Shown: positions 1-5,672 of the stretch, one piece after another
Layout of the letters: every line of letters begins with the position of its first letter
Position numbering within the stretch: the stretch's first letter is position 1
From: Elusimicrobia bacterium RIFOXYB2_FULL_49_7
GTDB taxonomy: Bacteria > Fibrobacterota > OXYB2-FULL-49-7
Direction of reading: 5' to 3'
DNA length: 6,545 bases
NCBI GenBank assembly: GCA_001800515.1
Contig: MGVN01000158.1
Span: 1-6,545, forward strand
Made by a program: the position numbers and the translations under genes
Notes under the pieces: generated by a model
What the model saw: the letters and a program-made list of their open reading frames with translations, nothing else
The model's database searches: none
Told to the model about the DNA's origin: nothing

Positions 1-120
1 CAGCACAAACGCCACCTCCACCCCGTTCTGAACCAATCCCTTCGATAATCCATAGCAGGCCGTCCCCAAGCCTCCGCTGATAAAGGGCGGAAATTCCCAC
101 CCGAACATTAAAACACGCAT
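1..120 (-). CDS. Glycosyltransferase, glycogen-synthase-like (GT4/GT5 type), N-terminal 40 residues only
   Basis: The gene starts at ATG 120-118 and runs off the left edge, so only the first 40 residues are visible. They begin MRVLMFGWEFPPFISGGLG. This is the N-terminal Rossmann strand and glycine-rich loop of GT-B glycosyltransferases of the glycogen/starch synthase kind; the S15-G16-G17-L18-G19 loop corresponds to the nucleotide-sugar phosphate-binding K-x-GG-L region of GT5 enzymes. The likely role is adding glucose from a nucleotide sugar to an alpha-glucan in the cytoplasm. The start lies only 6 bp after the stop of the debranching enzyme, and there is no convincing Shine-Dalgarno at normal spacing, so translation is probably coupled to that gene. 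The pairing of debranching enzyme and glycosyltransferase supports a glycogen role. The donor (ADP- or UDP-glucose) cannot be told from this fragment; another GT4 sugar transferase is the alternative. Confidence 0.85.
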   Translation of the reverse strand, partial: MRVLMFGWEFPPFISGGLGTACYGLSKGLVQNGVEVAFVL

Positions 121-126
121 GGTTTG

Positions 127-2082
127 TTACTTCAGCCTTTCCAGGGCCCGAATCAGCTCGGCCTCACTCCAGGCCTGCGCCATGCAACCCTTGGCGGCAT
201 AAGGCAGGCTGGGGGTAAATATTTCTGAAACATGATTCAATCCATATCTTGACAGGTGCGTTGACAATAGGTCGTCGAACGCGGAGAAAACAAAGCTCTT
301 GGCCTCTTTTTTGGTGCCGGTTTTAAGTACCGCATCCGTAAAAATCCCGATCAGCCAAGGCCAGACCGTGCCCTGATGGTAGGCATTATCGCGGCTATTC
401 TGATCCCCCGAATAGTCGGCGCAATAATCGGCATGGTCCGGAGAGAGGGTACGCAATCCATAGGGGGTGACCAGGTGACGCTTCACAGCATCCACCACTT
501 TAATCATAATCTCCTTATCCAGGCAGGTATAGGGCAGTCCCACGGCAAAAAGCTGGTTGGGCCGGATGGCGCAGTCGGATTCCGGATGACGCACGACATC
601 ATACAAACACGCTTCCGCGTCATTCCAGAAGGCCAGTTGAAAAACGGCGGCAAAGCGGCGGCGGGCATCCGCAATACGGGACAACAGCGATTTCTCCACC
701 TGTTCCCCGAAATCCTCCTCCAGCATGGACAGCGCATTGTACCAGAGGGCATTCAGTTCCACGGCCGCGCCATGCCGGGATGTCACCGGACGTCCGTAGA
801 TCATGGCATCCATCCAGGTCAGGTTGGTATTTTCATTGCCCGCATAAAAAAGACCGTCCTGGCCGATGGAGGCGACCGGGCATTTCCCGTTCAGGATATC
901 GCGCACAATGGCTTCCATGGATTTCAACAGTTTTTTCCGGACCGCAGCCCAATCGTTTGTGACAACAAGATAGTGCTGCACGGCCCAGAAATAAAAGAGC
1001 GCGGAGTCAATGGAATTGTAGGCATGTTCCCCTTTTACGGAAACGATATTGGGCAGTAGGCCGTCTTTCACCAGCCAACCGTATTTTTCGAGAATATCCA
1101 GGGCCTTTTCTTTTTCTCCGCGAAGGAGCGTAATGCCGGCCAGGGAAATCAGAGTGTCGCGTCCCCATTCCCCGAACCAGTGATAACCGGCCATAATGCC
1201 CGCCATCCCCTTTTCATTTTCATAAAGATAATCCTCGGCCCCGATTTTCAGGGTGCGCAGGGGCTCCTTCTCCTTGACAAACCGGTCGGCGAGCATCCGC
1301 CGGCGACGCTCCTCCTCCGTCCACTCCGTCTTGATGAATCCCTTCAGCTTTTCGGTAGAGGCGCGCAGAATCAGGCTTTCCCCTTTTTTCAGCGTCACTT
1401 CAAAAACGCCGGGACTGAAGAGATCCTCCTGGTAATTATATCCGCGGTTGCGCTCCTTGAGATATTCGAGATTATTAATCCAAAGCGGGGAGGGAAAGAA
1501 CTCAGAGGCCAGGGAGGTCTGCATGTACAGAACCGGCATCTCCTTGTAGGGCGAAATTTTGAAACCGTTCTTTTCCGCATAGGTACGCGGCCGGATGGTC
1601 AGATTCTCCCGCGTTTCCGAATGGATGTCCCGGTAGGCGAGAAAGGGAAGCAGCTTCAGGGTGATTTCCTTTTTCCCTTTGGCGTAATCCCAGCGTATCA
1701 GGACCGTATCGGCGCCCCGGACCATGGACATGGATCGGAGCAGCTCTACGTCCCCTATTTTGTAGCGGGTCACCGGGCCGGACTCAACCGTGATCTCTTC
1801 GATGAATTGATGGCCGGTGGGATAAAAAACGCCGGGATATTTATTCGTGGACAGTTCGAACTCGCATCCGTCGACAATCGCAATGGTCTCCACTTTGGAC
1901 AATAAGTTGAACGATTTCCCGAACTTCGCCACCGGCACATTCAACAGACCGTGATATTTGCGCGTATGACAATCAAGGATAGTGGAAGAGCAATATCCCC
2001 CTTTGCCGTTTGTCAACAAATATTCCTTTTTCAAACTGAATTCGAGATTAAGTAATTTGTCGCGATTGAACGTGATTTTCAT
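127..2082 (-). CDS. Amylo-alpha-1,6-glucosidase (glycogen debranching enzyme, GH133-like)
   Basis: This 651-residue cytoplasmic enzyme is predicted to hydrolyse alpha-1,6 branch points of glycogen or related alpha-glucans. The N-terminal part (about residues 15-270) is the beta-rich debranching N domain, with the signature LLTNGKGGYCSSTILDCHTR followed by KYHGLL. The C-terminal part (about 275-650) is the (alpha/alpha)6-barrel GDE_C domain. It carries WFGEWGRDT (about 302-310), TWMDA (about 422-426), VELNALWYNAL (about 441-451), RPNQLFAVGLP (about 507-517), YHQGTVWPW (about 568-576) and AQAWSEAEL near the end. These are the conserved acid-containing and aromatic motifs of the family, and the length is normal. 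A GTG at 2085 opens the frame one codon earlier, but the AAGGAG at 2089-2094 is 6 nt from the ATG at 2082 and only 3 nt from that GTG, so ATG 2082 is chosen. It is the first gene of a unit with the downstream glycosyltransferase. It appears intact, with no frameshift seen. Confidence 0.95.
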   Translation of the reverse strand: MKITFNRDKLLNLEFSLKKEYLLTNGKGGYCSSTILDCHTRKYHGLLNVPVAKFGKSFNLLSKVETIAIVDGCEFELSTNKYPGVFYPTGHQFIEEITVESGPVTRYKIGDVELLRSMSMVRGADTVLIRWDYAKGKKEITLKLLPFLAYRDIHSETRENLTIRPRTYAEKNGFKISPYKEMPVLYMQTSLASEFFPSPLWINNLEYLKERNRGYNYQEDLFSPGVFEVTLKKGESLILRASTEKLKGFIKTEWTEEERRRRMLADRFVKEKEPLRTLKIGAEDYLYENEKGMAGIMAGYHWFGEWGRDTLISLAGITLLRGEKEKALDILEKYGWLVKDGLLPNIVSVKGEHAYNSIDSALFYFWAVQHYLVVTNDWAAVRKKLLKSMEAIVRDILNGKCPVASIGQDGLFYAGNENTNLTWMDAMIYGRPVTSRHGAAVELNALWYNALSMLEEDFGEQVEKSLLSRIADARRRFAAVFQLAFWNDAEACLYDVVRHPESDCAIRPNQLFAVGLPYTCLDKEIMIKVVDAVKRHLVTPYGLRTLSPDHADYCADYSGDQNSRDNAYHQGTVWPWLIGIFTDAVLKTGTKKEAKSFVFSAFDDLLSTHLSRYGLNHVSEIFTPSLPYAAKGCMAQAWSEAELIRALERLK

Positions 2083-2088
2083 CACACG

Positions 2089-2094
2089 CTCCTT
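2089..2094 (-). promoter_or_regulatory. Shine-Dalgarno AAGGAG of the debranching enzyme; decides the start
   Basis: The minus strand reads AAGGAG, then CGT, GTG, ATG. Spacing is 6 nt to the ATG at 2082 and 3 nt to the GTG at 2085, so the ATG is the better start. Confidence 0.75.
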
Positions 2095-2103
2095 GGGTTA
2101 AAA

Positions 2104-2130
2104 GGCATTACGCTCCGGCAAACGGCATTA
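2104..2130. repeat. Pair of 7-bp direct repeats GGCATTA in the debranching-enzyme leader
   Basis: GGCATTA occurs at 2104-2110 and again at 2124-2130, exactly 20 bp apart start to start, about two helical turns. Both lie between the candidate promoter and the Shine-Dalgarno of the debranching enzyme. This geometry would suit a regulator binding two half sites on one face, but 7 bp is short and chance is a real alternative. Confidence 0.25.
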
Positions 2131-2132
2131 AA

Positions 2133-2161
2133 ATAAGAATATATATCTATGTTATTATCAA
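2133..2161 (-). promoter_or_regulatory. Candidate sigma-70 promoter for the debranching enzyme/glycosyltransferase unit
   Basis: On the minus strand, TTGATA (2161-2156, 5/6 match to TTGACA) is followed by a 17-bp AT-rich spacer and TCTTAT (2138-2133, 4/6 match to TATAAT). The site sits about 50 bp upstream of the start at 2082, in the only sizeable gap between the two minus-strand gene groups. Other registers in the same AT-rich stretch are possible. Confidence 0.35.
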
Positions 2162-2215
2162 CTACAACAAACTCTTTCGTAACCCGTTTAAGACTAAGGA
2201 AATCCGAAAGGAACA

Positions 2216-2241
2216 GAATCCTTTAGATGAGAAAAGGATTC
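2216..2241 (-). terminator. Hairpin just after the flavoenzyme stop; candidate terminator
   Basis: A perfect 9-bp inverted repeat, GAATCCTTT (2216-2224) and AAAGGATTC (2233-2241) with an 8-nt loop, begins 1 bp after the stop of the gene ending at 2243. Its position at the end of the six-gene unit fits a transcription end. The stem is AT-rich and the following minus-strand sequence (TGTTCCTTTCGG) has only a broken T tract, so intrinsic termination would be weak. It could instead be an RNA 3'-end stabiliser. Confidence 0.45.
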
Positions 2242-2242
2242 C

Positions 2243-3436
2243 CTATTTAAAAATTTTCCGCGTATGTCTCAATAAAGAGGGCGTCACCTTCAAAAATCCG
2301 AAGAACATGGCCGCCAAAAACCGGGGATAGCGAAAATCAGCGGCAGGGACCGCTGAATTGATATCCGAGAACAGTTTCTCCATCTTCTCGTCCGACAAAA
2401 GATAAAAAGCATTACGCGCTATTTTCTGCGCCTTCAGAATAAACCCGTATTTCCGGAAATAAATCGACTCATAACGGTGAAGTTTTTCCGCTCGATCAGA
2501 ACCCGCGTACCTGACCAGGGTGCGTATAAAAAGCTCCGCATCCTCCATGGCATTCATGATCCCACCGCCGGAAAAGGGGTTGGTATGGTGGGCCGCATCA
2601 CCCAACAGGATGGCATTCCGGCGCACAAACCGCTTAAGACCACCGTCCGCCGGAATACCGCCGCCCATTCTTTCCAAAATCTCCGATGCCGGAAAATGGG
2701 TCGCCAAAAAGCGATCCAAAAAAAACTGAGGGGACGGTTGAATGGGACGAAGGCTTGGAATTTGGGCGATACCGATATTCGCCGTACCATTGCCTCGGGC
2801 GAATATCCAGATATAGCCGTTTGGACATAAATGATTGCCCACCCAAAAACTCATGGCATCCGGTGCGCCGCTGAAACGACCCACACGGTATTGATAACAG
2901 GAATAGATATTCTCCAAAGAACAACCGGTGGAAAAACCGGCAAAACGTCCCACCTCGGACTCCACCCCATCCGCAGCGGCCAGAAATCCGCACGCCACCC
3001 GTTCAATAAACGTTCCGCGCTTGATGACAACCGACCGTACGCGTCCCTCGGCATCCTGCTCCACACCCGTCACAGCCGCGGCAGTCTCACCCTGGGCACC
3101 CGCCGCAATGGCCCGGTCGAAAAGAGCGCGATCAAATTTCGAACGATCAACCATGATCGGACGGGTCGACAGAGGTCGTTCATACACTTTTCCGGAAGGG
3201 GCAATGCCCTGACAAAAACGGGGCCGGTTGACAATAAAAGAGGAATGAATCGGTAAAAAACGGGCCATTTCGTCTTCGTATCCGCCCATTTCCGCGCATC
3301 GGACCGGGACTCCCACCTGCGCCCGTTTTTCACATAAGAGCACGGAAAGACCGGCCTCCGCCGCTGCCCGGGCTGCCACCGAACCCGCCGGGCCGCCGCC
3401 GGCCACCACGAGATCATACCGGTTTTTCAGACTCAT
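2243..3436 (-). CDS. Geranylgeranyl reductase family FAD-dependent oxidoreductase
   Basis: This 397-residue flavoprotein is predicted to reduce isoprenoid double bonds. Visible features are an N-terminal dinucleotide-binding motif GGGPAGS (G13, G15, G18) with acidic E36 at the end of strand 2, the PVRCAE segment with C47, the substrate-side motif PNGYIWIFA (205-213) and the FAD-binding block GDAAHHTNPFSGGG (279-292). These match the archaeal-type geranylgeranyl reductase family (motif PxxYxWxFP), except that the last proline is alanine at 213. The frame is open 24 codons further upstream to 3508, but that stretch overlies the ferredoxin gene in another frame. ATG 3436 has TGGAGG 7 nt upstream and immediately precedes the FAD motif, so it is chosen. 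The start overlaps the ferredoxin stop as ATGA, indicating translational coupling. In bacteria such enzymes can saturate menaquinone side chains; the substrate here is unknown. Related FAD halogenase/hydroxylase-type enzymes are the alternative. Confidence 0.88.
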   Translation of the reverse strand: MSLKNRYDLVVAGGGPAGSVAARAAAEAGLSVLLCEKRAQVGVPVRCAEMGGYEDEMARFLPIHSSFIVNRPRFCQGIAPSGKVYERPLSTRPIMVDRSKFDRALFDRAIAAGAQGETAAAVTGVEQDAEGRVRSVVIKRGTFIERVACGFLAAADGVESEVGRFAGFSTGCSLENIYSCYQYRVGRFSGAPDAMSFWVGNHLCPNGYIWIFARGNGTANIGIAQIPSLRPIQPSPQFFLDRFLATHFPASEILERMGGGIPADGGLKRFVRRNAILLGDAAHHTNPFSGGGIMNAMEDAELFIRTLVRYAGSDRAEKLHRYESIYFRKYGFILKAQKIARNAFYLLSDEKMEKLFSDINSAVPAADFRYPRFLAAMFFGFLKVTPSLLRHTRKIFK

Positions 3437-3612
3437 CGGAGCGCCTCCACCGGACAAAAGAGGACGCAACGGTTGCAGCGAGTACACCGTTCCGGACGAA
3501 TCCGCCAATCCAAGGTCTCAAAAAAGATCGCCCCAAACGGACAAACCGCCACACAACCGGCACAGCGCAGACAACGCTGAGAATCATTGATAACGGAATC
3601 GACGGGGTTCAC
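3433..3612 (-). CDS. Small 2[4Fe-4S] ferredoxin (59 residues)
   Basis: This is a short electron-transfer protein, too small for ordinary ORF cut-offs. Translation from GTG 3612-3610 gives 59 residues with two full cluster motifs: CLRCAGCVAVCP (C14, C17, C20, C24) and CTRCNRCVLFCP (C43, C46, C49, C53). That is the CxxCxxCxxxCP twofold pattern of bacterial ferredoxins; the last Cys of each motif normally ligates the other motif's cluster. The stop TGA (3435-3433) overlaps the flavoenzyme ATG by ATGA, so the two are almost certainly co-translated and the ferredoxin is the probable electron donor. No other start codon lies between the upstream in-frame TAG (3624-3622) and the first Cys, so GTG is the only plausible start. 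It has no clear Shine-Dalgarno and starts 9 bp after the DUF3795 stop, so coupling or reinitiation is likely. The ferredoxin identity is very secure; the partner is an inference. Confidence 0.93.
   Translation of the reverse strand: MNPVDSVINDSQRCLRCAGCVAVCPFGAIFFETLDWRIRPERCTRCNRCVLFCPVEALR
3444..3449 (-). promoter_or_regulatory. Shine-Dalgarno TGGAGG of the flavoenzyme, inside the ferredoxin gene
   Basis: TGGAGG on the minus strand lies 7 nt upstream of ATG 3436. It is embedded in the ferredoxin codons for its last Pro-Val-Glu-Ala-Leu-Arg stretch. It supports the shorter flavoenzyme start over the upstream opening at 3508. Confidence 0.75.
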
Positions 3613-3621
3613 GGAAGATCG

Positions 3622-3978
3622 CTATTTCTTTTTGCGCTTCAGACTCTGACGCTTGAGTACCGCCATGGTTTCAGCGTGGCCTCGCTTGCCCTTTTCCTTG
3701 ATCTGGGCGATACAAGCCGCCCGATCGGAATTCAAAACGAATCCTATGAGCTTACTGAAGAAATTATTGAATTTGGCACACGCTTTCGGATCTGAGAAAT
3801 CAACACATTCCGCGCAAGTGGCGTACCCCCGTTCAAGGCAACAGGACCGCAGTTTGCACCAGGTGGCCTTATGATTTTCAGCGCAGCCCAAACAACGACC
3901 TTTGAGATAGGCGCCGCACGCGCCGCAATAAAGACCGCAACGGGCGATGAGCGCTTCGCTGATGACGATTTCTTTCAT
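3622..3978 (-). CDS. DUF3795 Cys-rich protein
   Basis: This 118-residue protein has 12 cysteines and no known activity. The N-terminus has CGLYCGAC (C14, C18, C21), then C29/C32, C41, the pair C46-C47, C55/C58 and C67. This spacing, with an opening such as IARCGLYCGACGAYLKGRC, is that of DUF3795, a family common in anaerobes and presumed to bind metal or Fe-S. The final ten residues, KRQSLKRKKK, are strongly basic. There is no signal peptide or membrane segment. The start at 3978 is supported by AAGGAGG 5 nt upstream. It sits 21 bp after the methyltransferase gene and 9 bp before the ferredoxin, in the same reading frame as the ferredoxin with one TAG between them. The ferredoxin neighbour suggests a redox or Fe-S role, but this is guilt by association. 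Confidence 0.85.
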   Translation of the reverse strand: MKEIVISEALIARCGLYCGACGAYLKGRCLGCAENHKATWCKLRSCCLERGYATCAECVDFSDPKACAKFNNFFSKLIGFVLNSDRAACIAQIKEKGKRGHAETMAVLKRQSLKRKKK

Positions 3979-3983
3979 TGTTT

Positions 3984-3990
3984 CCTCCTT
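3984..3990 (-). promoter_or_regulatory. Strong Shine-Dalgarno AAGGAGG of the DUF3795 gene
   Basis: AAGGAGG lies 5 nt before ATG 3978, within the 21-bp gap after the methyltransferase stop. It is the best ribosome site in the six-gene unit, suggesting that this gene and those coupled after it are translated well even if the upstream genes are not. Confidence 0.75.
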
Positions 3991-3999
3991 CCGACTCCT

Positions 4000-4872
4000 T
4001 CAGAATATACATTCTTGCTGGACAAAGCGGATATGAATGTCCGCCCAAAAACCTTTTTCACCGGCCAACCAGAAAGGAGCCGCCTTGCCGGAAGCCGCCA
4101 ACCTGCGATAAAACGCCAACGTCTCCCGCATTTCATCCAAGGGTTGCCAACGGCCCGGCGTTTTATCACCGAAGGGGCCCGAACTGCCGAAGGGAAAATC
4201 CCAAAAACCGTCCCGTCGAAAACCGGCCAATTTTTCCTCAAACCACCTCCTGCCGCCCATCCGACGGGCCATACGCCAAAACAAAGCGGGGCTCTGCAAC
4301 CGATGTTGCCAGGCAAGATATTGACACGTTTCCCTGGAAAAAGGAGTTTCCAAGGGCAGAAAATTAATTTGACTGATAGTCCGATAGCCAAATACGCGGT
4401 TGGAATCCAGTGCCACAAGCGCACGTTCACTCTCCTGTGAACATTCTACGCTGGCAAAAGCAGGTAATTCCTTTCTGTCCAGGGCACGCAAACAAGCGCC
4501 CTCCATTCCTTCAATATCCACCTTGAGATAATAGGGTACCCCATATTGCTTCAAAAGCCGTCCAAAGGTAGAACAGGGGACTTCAACCGAATGACAGAGA
4601 GAGCCCTGACGGGAAGCTAACGTACGATCAAAGGAACTCCATTCCGGATGAGTATCGCAAACCCAGAAAGGTTTAATCTCTTCATCATCTGAAATTCCGG
4701 CGTGCAGGAGGGTTAACAGCCCGCTTTCTATTTCCTGTTCGAAACGGACGCGACCCGCTTCCACCCATCCCGGATCTGCCTCCACCGCCACCACCCGATA
4801 CCCCCGAAAAAGATAGTAAGCCGTGTCCTCGCCCTGATGAAAGCCGATGTCGTAGATCAAATCAGGAATCAT
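4000..4872 (-). CDS. FkbM family SAM-dependent methyltransferase
   Basis: This 290-residue class I methyltransferase is predicted to transfer a methyl group from SAM, typically to a hydroxyl oxygen of a sugar, lipid or polyketide. The N-terminus enters the Rossmann fold at once: YDIGFHQGEDT (7-17) is the SAM-binding motif I and VEADP (30-34) carries the acidic residue for the ribose. KVDIEGME (117-124) is the hallmark FkbM motif. A C-terminal extension (about 200-290) contains SGPFGDKTPGRW and ends in WADIHIRF, a tail often seen in this subfamily. The start at 4872 overlaps the hydrolase stop by 11 bp; AAGGA at 4881-4885 is 8 nt upstream. It has no membrane segment. The substrate cannot be inferred; the divergent nucleotide-sugar dehydrogenase nearby makes a surface glycan possible, but no glycosyltransferases accompany it in this unit. 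Confidence 0.9.
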   Translation of the reverse strand: MIPDLIYDIGFHQGEDTAYYLFRGYRVVAVEADPGWVEAGRVRFEQEIESGLLTLLHAGISDDEEIKPFWVCDTHPEWSSFDRTLASRQGSLCHSVEVPCSTFGRLLKQYGVPYYLKVDIEGMEGACLRALDRKELPAFASVECSQESERALVALDSNRVFGYRTISQINFLPLETPFSRETCQYLAWQHRLQSPALFWRMARRMGGRRWFEEKLAGFRRDGFWDFPFGSSGPFGDKTPGRWQPLDEMRETLAFYRRLAASGKAAPFWLAGEKGFWADIHIRFVQQECIF

Positions 4873-5671
4873 GTTTCACATCCTTCAACAGCCGACCCTC
4901 CAGAAAACCCCGAAGCAGCGTATTGAATCGTTCCGGCTGATCCACGGGCATGGCATGGGCGGAGTTTTCCACCACCCGAAGCTGTCCGTTCTTAAAACAG
5001 GCGGTATAAGCGGCCTTGCGCTCTACGGACCAATAATCATGGTCCGACGCCAGCACCAAAACCGGGCAGCCGATTTCCGGGAGCCGCGCCTCCACATTCC
5101 AGACAAATAAGGCCGACTGGACAGCACGGTACACCGTCGGATCGTTCTTAGAAAACTTTTCCACAAATCCTTTCCGCAACGCTTTTTGTTCCGGATGCGG
5201 AAAAAGACGCTTGGATAAAAACCTTGACCATCCCTTCATGCCGAATAGAGTCAACAAGCTAAAGCGAAAAAAAACCCGGCCATAATCCAGCAAAGAGTGC
5301 GGGGTAAAATCGGGCAGGGTATTCACTAAAATAAGGCGTTCAACCCGTTCCGGAAATGTCAAAGTGAATTCCAAGGCAATGGCACCGCCCATGGATAATC
5401 CGACCACATGGGCCTTTTCCAGTTGAAGGACATCAAACAGCGCCTGAACATCCCGGGCAAATTGGGGAATCGAATAGCCCGTTTTTGAAAGCACGGACCG
5501 GCCATGTCCCCGCATATCCGGTGCAATAACCCGGTAGCGGTCCGACAATTGACGACATTGAAGCCGCCAATCCTGCGAACTGGAACCCAACCCATGCAAC
5601 AGCACCAGAGGAACACCGGTACCGAGTTCTTCATAATATAAGGAAGTCCCGTTAAGGCAAAGAGAAGGCAT
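4862..5671 (-). CDS. Alpha/beta-fold hydrolase
   Basis: This 269-residue cytoplasmic hydrolase probably cleaves an ester, thioester, lactone or C-C bond. The fold landmarks are in order: oxyanion segment LLHGLGSSSQDW (HG at 27-28), DMRGHGRS, nucleophile elbow GLSMGG with Ser93, the acid in DHDYW (probably Asp212) and His239 in NSAHAMPVDQPERF. The triad is complete. The lid region (about residues 120-195) is rich in Phe/Leu/Arg. The frame is open 21 codons further to 5734, but that would overlap the upstream gene by about 60 bp. ATG 5671 has AGGGA (5679-5683) 7 nt upstream, follows the upstream TAA by 1 bp and opens the typical first strand (MPSLCLNGTSLYYEELG), so it is preferred. The gene overlaps the methyltransferase by 11 bp. 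The family is too broad for a substrate call; a role in prenyl or acyl ester metabolism is only conceivable. Confidence 0.9.
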   Translation of the reverse strand: MPSLCLNGTSLYYEELGTGVPLVLLHGLGSSSQDWRLQCRQLSDRYRVIAPDMRGHGRSVLSKTGYSIPQFARDVQALFDVLQLEKAHVVGLSMGGAIALEFTLTFPERVERLILVNTLPDFTPHSLLDYGRVFFRFSLLTLFGMKGWSRFLSKRLFPHPEQKALRKGFVEKFSKNDPTVYRAVQSALFVWNVEARLPEIGCPVLVLASDHDYWSVERKAAYTACFKNGQLRVVENSAHAMPVDQPERFNTLLRGFLEGRLLKDVKHDS

Positions 5672-5672
5672 C

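Noticed and set aside
376..1059. 227-codon plus-strand ORF opposite the debranching enzyme
   Set aside because: It lies wholly antisense to a gene with strong family motifs, its translation shows no recognisable domain, and it has no supporting ribosome site that I can see. It is a shadow of the minus-strand codons.
1180..1905. 241-codon plus-strand ORF opposite the debranching enzyme N domain
   Set aside because: Same reasoning: antisense to conserved coding sequence, with no recognisable motifs in the translation.
2083..2085. GTG as start of the debranching enzyme
   Set aside because: Only 3 nt separate it from AAGGAG, whereas the next codon, ATG, has a 6-nt spacing.
2831..3256. 141-codon plus-strand ORF opposite the flavoenzyme
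   Set aside because: Antisense to the conserved reductase reading frame; its translation has no recognisable motif.
3437..3508. 24-residue N-terminal extension of the flavoenzyme
   Set aside because: It is an out-of-frame reading of the ferredoxin gene. The ATG at 3436 has a well-placed TGGAGG and directly precedes the FAD-binding motif.
3871..4440. 189-codon plus-strand ORF (and other overlapping frames) opposite the methyltransferase and DUF3795 genes
   Set aside because: It crosses two well-supported minus-strand genes and their ribosome site; its translation resembles no family I know.
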